From an uncultured Patescibacteria group bacterium (GTDB lineage Bacteria > Patescibacteriota > Microgenomatia > UBA1406 > GWC2-37-13): a stretch of DNA of 10,298 bases. The stretch covers positions 1-10,298 of the forward strand of contig CALLVF010000036.1 in NCBI GenBank assembly GCA_938010745.1, read 5' to 3'. A model generated the notes under the pieces. It was not told the DNA's origin and did no database searches. It saw only the letters and a list, made by a program, of their open reading frames with translations. The first letter of the stretch is position 1; each line of letters starts with the position of its first letter. Made by a program: the position numbers and the translations under genes. Positions 6,688 to 10,298 of this stretch are shown here, one piece after another.

Positions 6688-8274
6688 ATGGCCAAAAAAG
6701 TAGATTTTGTTGTCTCTGGTTACATTTTTGAAAATGAAAAAGTTCTCCTTATTTTTCATAAGAAGCTGAAAAAATGGTTACCGCCAGGTGGTCATATTGA
6801 AGATGGTGAGACCCCTGAGGAAGCTTTAAAAAGAGAGATTTATGAGGAAACAGGCTTAAAGGTTTCAATAATTAATCAAATTTCCTTCTCATATAGCAAA
6901 GAGTCTTCTCCCTTTCTTTTGAATAAACCAGAATTTATTCAATGGGAAAAAATAGAAGAAGATCACCATCACATTAATCTAATATATTTGTGTCAAATTG
7001 AAGATAAAAAAGATATCAAAGACGGAGTTGATTTTTTTAATTTGGAAGAACTTGAAAATATGAAGGATATACCAGAAAATGTAATTTACCAAGCTAATTA
7101 TTTCTATAAAAAATATTATTTAGTAAGACAAGAAAATAAGCTTCCCGTGATGAGTTATTTTGTTGATAAGGGAATATTATTGAAAGCGCAAGAAACAAAA
7201 CTTTTTATTATTCAACATCTAAAGAAAAACACTATTTATTTCATTCAACTTTTAAGAAAAGCCGGTTTTAAAGATATTTTTGTTATAGGAAAAAATTATA
7301 GCCTTGAACATCCTGTTAAAAAAGAGATTGAAAAAATAGCTAAAGTATTTACTTCAAGTTTTGAAGAACTTGAAAGTTTAAAAACAGTCGAACAAGTGGT
7401 TAATGAAAATTTAAATGAAAAGGATAAATTTATCTGCTTAGATTTAGGTGGTTATTTTTCTAAGTTTTTTCAATATAAAAATGACAAACCATATAGAATA
7501 AAAAATTTATTAGGAATTATTGAAGATACTAAAAATGGCCTTTGGTTTGAAAAACAGGATATAAAAAATTTTAAATTTCCTTTACTTTCAGTGGCGTCCT
7601 CATTTCTTAAAGACTACGGCGAAGGTTATTTTGTTGCTAAAGCTATTAGTAGAAATTTGGAGAATATTCTTATAGAAAGTCAAATGAATCAAACAGCTGC
7701 TTTTAAAAAAATTCTTATTTTGGGTTATGGAAAAATAGGTAAAAGAGTCGGAGAGTTTTTACAAAAGGAAAATGAAGTTTATATCTATGATATTAATCCT
7801 CTTAAGTTATTTGAGGCGAAAATTGACGGGTTTTATATTTGTGAAAAATTACAAAATTTAGATAAATTTGATGTGATTATTGGTGTTACTGGTGATGTTG
7901 TTTTAAATAAAAAAGATTTATTGGCTCTTAGAAATGGAACAATTCTTGTTAATGGTTCAACAAGAAAAAAAGAATTTGATTTAGATTCATTAAAAGAAGA
8001 GATTGAAAAAATTGTTGATTTAGGCAGTTATCAAAAAATTTTTTTAAAAAACGGAAAAAGAATTTATTTGCTCAACAACGGTTATCCAGTAAATTTTTAC
8101 AAGACAGAATCAGTCCCTGATATGATTATTGACTTGGTATTCAGCGAAATTTATCTATTGACTTCTATTTTATTAAGTAAGAAAATTTCACCAGGCTATT
8201 ATCCTATTGAAAAATTTTTCCCAGAGATTGAAGAAAAAGTAGCAAAAACTTGGATCAAATTTTGGACTGAATAA
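6688..8274 (+). CDS. Nudix hydrolase fused to an S-adenosylhomocysteine-hydrolase-like NAD-binding protein
   Basis: Two enzymes in one 528-residue ORF. Residues 1-140 are a Nudix hydrolase with a complete box G35-x5-E41-x7-R49-E-I-Y-E53-E54-T-G56-L, so pyrophosphohydrolase activity on a nucleoside-diphosphate-linked compound is expected; substrate unknown. Residues 150-520 align by eye with S-adenosylhomocysteine hydrolase. QHLKKNT has the His equivalent of human H55 (H177). LGIIEDT matches GISEETT (E279 for E156). K308 matches K186. LGYGKIG (345-351) is the NAD-binding Gly motif, with D368 closing the next strand. Divergences: the catalytic Asp of DDGGD appears to be Leu (253), the D190 position is Glu (312), the NIGHFD motif is NGSTRK, and the C-terminal tail that reaches the neighbouring subunit is absent. 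It may have shifted chemistry. No frameshift and even coding quality imply a genuine fusion. ATG 6688 lacks a Shine-Dalgarno; no other plausible start precedes the Nudix strand. It is monocistronic. Confidence 0.85.
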   Translation: MAKKVDFVVSGYIFENEKVLLIFHKKLKKWLPPGGHIEDGETPEEALKREIYEETGLKVSIINQISFSYSKESSPFLLNKPEFIQWEKIEEDHHHINLIYLCQIEDKKDIKDGVDFFNLEELENMKDIPENVIYQANYFYKKYYLVRQENKLPVMSYFVDKGILLKAQETKLFIIQHLKKNTIYFIQLLRKAGFKDIFVIGKNYSLEHPVKKEIEKIAKVFTSSFEELESLKTVEQVVNENLNEKDKFICLDLGGYFSKFFQYKNDKPYRIKNLLGIIEDTKNGLWFEKQDIKNFKFPLLSVASSFLKDYGEGYFVAKAISRNLENILIESQMNQTAAFKKILILGYGKIGKRVGEFLQKENEVYIYDINPLKLFEAKIDGFYICEKLQNLDKFDVIIGVTGDVVLNKKDLLALRNGTILVNGSTRKKEFDLDSLKEEIEKIVDLGSYQKIFLKNGKRIYLLNNGYPVNFYKTESVPDMIIDLVFSEIYLLTSILLSKKISPGYYPIEKFFPEIEEKVAKTWIKFWTE

Positions 8275-8466
8275 TATTGGCCCTTGTTAATAAAACAAAC
8301 TTTATAACTTTTTTCTAAACTACTTTTCTTGAAAAATTTTTTTTAAAAAAAGATAAAAAGTTTATTTAGGAAAAAACTATTGAAACAGAATCAAACCTTA
8401 ATGATTTCGTATTGAATTACAAAATGAGACAATAGGAATAATTTTAAATATTAAATAAAAAACTAG
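8275..8466 (+). other. AT-rich intergenic region after the fusion gene
   Basis: No gene is supported. TTGTT (8284-8288) pairs with AACAA (8294-8298), with six T at 8309-8314, a weak possible terminator. TTTTTTCTAAA near 8309-8319 is nearly complementary to TTTAGGAAAAAA further on (from about 8365), giving a loose hairpin. A 21-codon coding-like run at 8370-8435 in one frame ends at TAG and may be another gene fragment or chance. Confidence 0.35.
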
Positions 8467-8602
8467 GATGCAGAAATCCTTAAAAAGGTTATAGAATTAT
8501 TACAAGAGAGAGATTTATTAATCAAAGATAATTTTTGAAGACGACTTGGGAAAAATATATTACAATTACCTATATAAGCGCGAAAAGAACAAATCCAGGT
8601 AA
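8467..8602 (+). pseudogene. 5' fragment of a broken gene, unknown function, single-base shift in a T run
   Basis: Immediately after a TAG (8464-8466) one frame reads DAEILKKVIELLQERDLLI and on to KDNF, then TGA at 8536. If the five-T run at 8532-8536 had four T, the frame continues as FEDDLGKIYYNYLYKREKNK to TAA 8600-8602. The joined peptide is charged, helical and uses the codons typical of this window, so I read it as a remnant with an extra T plus a lost start. No family is recognised. It overlaps in another frame the start of the ORF at 8535-8789, which may be its displaced 3' part. Confidence 0.4.
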
Positions 8603-8789
8603 AAATAATGCAATCCCTCTTACACCAGATCAAGCCAAGGAAGTAGCGAATAATATTATCGAGAAATGGGATGGAAACGTTGGTTTACCCCTTCATGATG
8701 GGCGATTGGAGAAATTGATAGAAATATATGGCCCTGATGCTAAACTTTCTGATGTTTTAGATGATTTGAAGCAGGAACCAAAACATTAG
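8535..8789 (+). CDS. Short hypothetical ORF, probably the 3' part of a broken gene
   Basis: An 84-codon frame from TTG 8535 to TAG 8787-8789. There is no Shine-Dalgarno and a TAA (8529-8531) lies just upstream in frame. The first 25 codons look poor and compete with a better reading in the neighbouring frame (the fragment ending at 8602). From about 8610 the sequence looks real: KNNAIPLTPDQAKEVANNII, then a Gly/Asp/Leu-rich stretch with GLPLHDGRLEKLIEIYGPDA and an acidic helical end. The likely history is one gene whose reading shifts twice. As it stands it would be a small soluble acidic protein. No motif allows a function. Its last 33 bases overlap the end of the minus-strand remnant, so the two genes converge. 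Confidence 0.4.
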   Translation: MKTTWEKYITITYISAKRTNPGKNNAIPLTPDQAKEVANNIIEKWDGNVGLPLHDGRLEKLIEIYGPDAKLSDVLDDLKQEPKH

Positions 8790-9065
8790 TTTCACTTCTC
8801 TTTTCCTCTTTTTTTGAATATAATTCAAATAATCTTTTTCTCCCGGGTGTCCTTGGCCTCCTACATTTCTATTCCACCAGACTGATTCTGCATTTTTTCC
8901 TAATCTATCTTCTCCGCCATATTTTAGCTCTCCATCACATTCATGTGAGCTTCAATATCAAAAGGAAATCCGGTTATTTCTTGTCTAAGTAAAGGATCAA
9001 GCCAGGCGTCCCCATACAGTTTAAAACCTTCTTCATCTGATATTGGTTTTTTTTGGATTAAGCAT
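8757..9065 (-). pseudogene. Minus-strand broken gene of about 100 residues, two compensating frameshifts, unknown family
   Basis: On the minus strand ATG (9065-9063) begins MLNP. The eight-A run (plus-strand T run 9047-9054) then puts the frame out by one; with seven A it reads KKPISDEEGFKLYGDAWLDP and on through LLRQEITGFPFDIEA. Near 8945-8950 one base seems missing, after which the frame reads HECDGELKYGGEDRLGKNAE, then SVWWNRNVGGQGHPGEKDYL and a basic end to TAA 8757-8759. The Trp, Gly, His and Asp content and typical codons are those of a real soluble protein, not of random AT-rich DNA. I recognise no family; His/Glu/Cys/Asp residues around HECDGE could suit metal binding, which is speculation. 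TATAAT-like boxes lie 18-28 bp before the ATG. The GC content is visibly higher than in flanking genes, which may point to foreign origin. Confidence 0.5.
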
Positions 9066-9082
9066 AGGATTTAATTGTTAAC

Positions 9083-9095
9083 ATTATATTATAAT
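9083..9095. promoter_or_regulatory. Overlapping divergent -10 boxes
   Basis: On the plus strand TATAAT (9090-9095) predicts a start at about 9102, one base before ATG 9103, again leaderless in style. On the minus strand TATAAT occurs at 9088-9083 (and at 9093-9088), placing a start roughly 10 bases before the ATG of the minus-strand remnant at 9065. No standard -35 is evident for either direction. Confidence 0.45.
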
Positions 9096-9102
9096 AAAAG
9101 TA

Positions 9103-9924
9103 ATGAAAAAAAGATTATTTTTATTTTTTTTAATAGTTGCTATTTTTGTTTTTAGTGGAATTTTTTTTAATAAAAAGAATTTAAAAACAGATGAGAGTAA
9201 AAAAATAAATAAAGTTAATGATAATATTTTTTGGTATTTTGGAGCAAATAAAATAGAGTTTCACTATAAAAATCCCCCAAAAGGAGAAGAAGATAATAGT
9301 TTGATCTTTTCAATTGATAATGAAATTTTTAAAGACTTGTTTTACCGACTTGATTACAACGTTATAAAAATTGAACCGATTAATTTAAAGGAAAAAATTC
9401 TGTATTTAATTGCCAATAATTTTTATCAAGCCGCAGGTTATAACCTCTATTACGCTCTAATTTTGGATTTAGAAAATAAAAAAGTTGTTTATCAAACACC
9501 AAAAATAATAAAAAATGGCACTTTTTCAGAAATTGCACTTTTGAAAAACGGCGATTTTAAAATTTCAACTTTTTACCCCAACTACGATTACTGTCGCAGT
9601 TGTGCCTTTGAAATGGTTGATTTTTTAAGATATCAAGACGGAAATTTTATTCCGGTGAATACTTTTTATAAGGAAGAGTTTAAAAGAATATACGAAACGT
9701 TAAAAAAAGAGGATGGTTGTTATGTGGGCTCTGGAGAAAAAAGATTAACTTTTGAGCAAATAAAGGAACAATTGGGTGAAGACTATCAATGTCGAGCGTC
9801 AGTAAAAAGTTTGCCTGAATTTAGAGGGGCAACGCCAAAAGAATATTTTTTACTGAAGGAAAAAATTGAGAAAATTATTAAAGGTCAAGAAATTAGGATT
9901 TTTGATGAGAGTAAAAAAATATAA
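9103..9924 (+). CDS. Membrane-anchored or exported protein of unknown function
   Basis: A 273-residue protein. Residues 1-4 are MKKR, followed by a strongly hydrophobic segment to about residue 22 (LFLFFLIVAIFVFSG), typical of an uncleaved signal anchor; no lipobox Cys follows, so the rest should lie outside the membrane. The outer part is rich in Tyr, Phe and Asn with alternating hydrophobics, suggesting beta structure, up to about 190; the end is charged and helical. Four Cys, at 164, 167 (CRSC), 206 and 230, all extracellular, could form two disulfides. I recognise no family; the sequence gives no catalytic motif. The ATG at 9103 is supported by the adjacent -10 box and by the immediate signal anchor. 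There is no Shine-Dalgarno. It is transcribed alone, divergent from the minus-strand remnant and convergent with the DUF1524 gene. Confidence 0.75.
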   Translation: MKKRLFLFFLIVAIFVFSGIFFNKKNLKTDESKKINKVNDNIFWYFGANKIEFHYKNPPKGEEDNSLIFSIDNEIFKDLFYRLDYNVIKIEPINLKEKILYLIANNFYQAAGYNLYYALILDLENKKVVYQTPKIIKNGTFSEIALLKNGDFKISTFYPNYDYCRSCAFEMVDFLRYQDGNFIPVNTFYKEEFKRIYETLKKEDGCYVGSGEKRLTFEQIKEQLGEDYQCRASVKSLPEFRGATPKEYFLLKEKIEKIIKGQEIRIFDESKKI

Positions 9925-9936
9925 GACTTTCTTATA
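9913..9936 (-). terminator. Possible intrinsic terminator for the minus-strand DUF1524 gene
   Basis: TATAAGA (9920-9926) and TCTTATA (9930-9936) form a perfect 7-bp stem with a 3-base loop. Read on the minus strand it is followed directly by seven T (complement of 9913-9919), 16 bases after the stop codon of the minus-strand gene. The stem has a single G-C pair and overlaps the end of the plus-strand gene, so it is weak. Confidence 0.4.
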
Positions 9937-9951
9937 AAAAGAGTATAATTT

Positions 9952-10298
9952 TTAAAGCATAAAATAATAATCCCTAATCCTTTTTGCCATTAGTTTTCTT
10001 CTTAAAGATAAAAATTCCTCGTAGTTTTGAAATCCTCCGTCAAAAATTAGTTCAGGAATACAATTTTCTTCAAGGTTTTTTTGAAGATCAATGAAATTTT
10101 TAAAATTTGAAAGAATTATTTTTTTATTTTCAATTTGATCTTTAATTGTTGTCATATAATCTTTTGGTGATTTATTACCAATTTTTATATTCAACTCTTG
10201 TTGCATATAAACATAATTAGCCACTTGATTATAAAAATTTTTTTGAAAACCATTTTTTTTCAAATAATCTTTGGGGAAAATATGATGAAGATCACCTT
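9952..10298 (-). CDS. GmrSD-like DUF262/DUF1524 protein, C-terminal part with HNH-type motif
   Basis: The frame is open to the window edge, so the N-terminus (normally the DUF262 ParB-like NTPase domain) lies beyond. Visible are 114 codons that begin GDLHHIFPKDYLKKNG. The D-x-HH-I-F-P-K sequence is the DUF1524 HNH-like nuclease signature. NQVANYVYMQQELNIKIGNK then SPKDYM is the conserved Asn-rich segment that follows it in this family. The remaining helical end includes a charged LRRKLMAKRIRDYY tail before TAA (9954-9952). The TTG at 10263 is only the first possible start inside the window and sits after the HNH motif, so it is not the real one. Family members such as GmrSD act as type IV restriction enzymes on modified DNA, and related proteins are anti-phage nucleases. 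It converges on the exported-protein gene. Substrate and completeness cannot be judged. Confidence 0.85.
   Translation of the reverse strand, partial: GDLHHIFPKDYLKKNGFQKNFYNQVANYVYMQQELNIKIGNKSPKDYMTTIKDQIENKKIILSNFKNFIDLQKNLEENCIPELIFDGGFQNYEEFLSLRRKLMAKRIRDYYFML

Noticed and set aside
6346..9082. Three GTTAAC palindromes (6346, 6536, 9077) as a shared operator.
   Set aside because: At this base composition a few copies per 10 kb are expected, and spacing to the genes differs.
9944..9949. TATAAT on the plus strand as a promoter.
   Set aside because: It lies between two converging genes with no plus-strand gene downstream; chance occurrence is expected in such AT-rich DNA.
1..10298. CRISPR array, tRNA genes or an intact transposase.
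   Set aside because: No regularly spaced repeats, no cloverleaf with the conserved T-loop sequence, and no transposase motif were seen on either strand by eye.

Overview
The window is a strongly AT-rich bacterial segment. It has short Lys/Asn/Ile-rich proteins, TAA/TGA/TAG stops under the standard bacterial code, few Shine-Dalgarno sequences, and -10 boxes lying directly against start codons. This fits a small-genome, low-GC lineage such as Patescibacteria (CPR). That placement is inferred from composition and gene style; no marker gene is present.

Layout. (1) 2-586: 3' part of a staphylococcal-nuclease-type gene ending in an Excalibur calcium-binding motif. (2) 627-5843: a type III restriction-modification operon. 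The Mod adenine methyltransferase is intact. A short gene with an R-x5-H (HEPN-like) motif follows but is frameshifted. The Res helicase-nuclease reading frame begins at 3225 and is interrupted by an in-frame TAA at codon 35. As sequenced, the locus probably methylates without cutting. (3) 5844-6687: a gene-poor stretch holding a likely terminator, a tiny ORF with a leaderless-style promoter and an in-frame TGA, a perfect 16-bp inverted repeat spanning about 147 bp, and a GC-richer patch with paired segments. (4) 6688-8274: one intact 528-residue ORF that joins a complete Nudix hydrolase domain to a divergent S-adenosylhomocysteine-hydrolase-like domain. This is the most unusual gene in the window. 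(5) 8275-9102: remnants of two broken genes, one per strand, then a compact divergent promoter region. (6) 9103-9924: a membrane-anchored or exported protein of unknown function with four cysteines. (7) 9952-10298, minus strand: C-terminal part of a GmrSD-like DUF262/DUF1524 protein with an HNH-type motif, running off the window.

Taken together this looks like a defence or accessory region under decay or rearrangement. A type III R-M system, a possible HEPN accessory and a GmrSD-type nuclease flank the Nudix/SAH-hydrolase-like fusion. A functional link is conceivable because Mod generates S-adenosylhomocysteine, but nothing in the sequence proves it. At least five separate lesions (nonsense codons and single-base shifts, some in homopolymers) occur here. 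They are either real pseudogenisation or sequencing and assembly error, and read-level data would decide.
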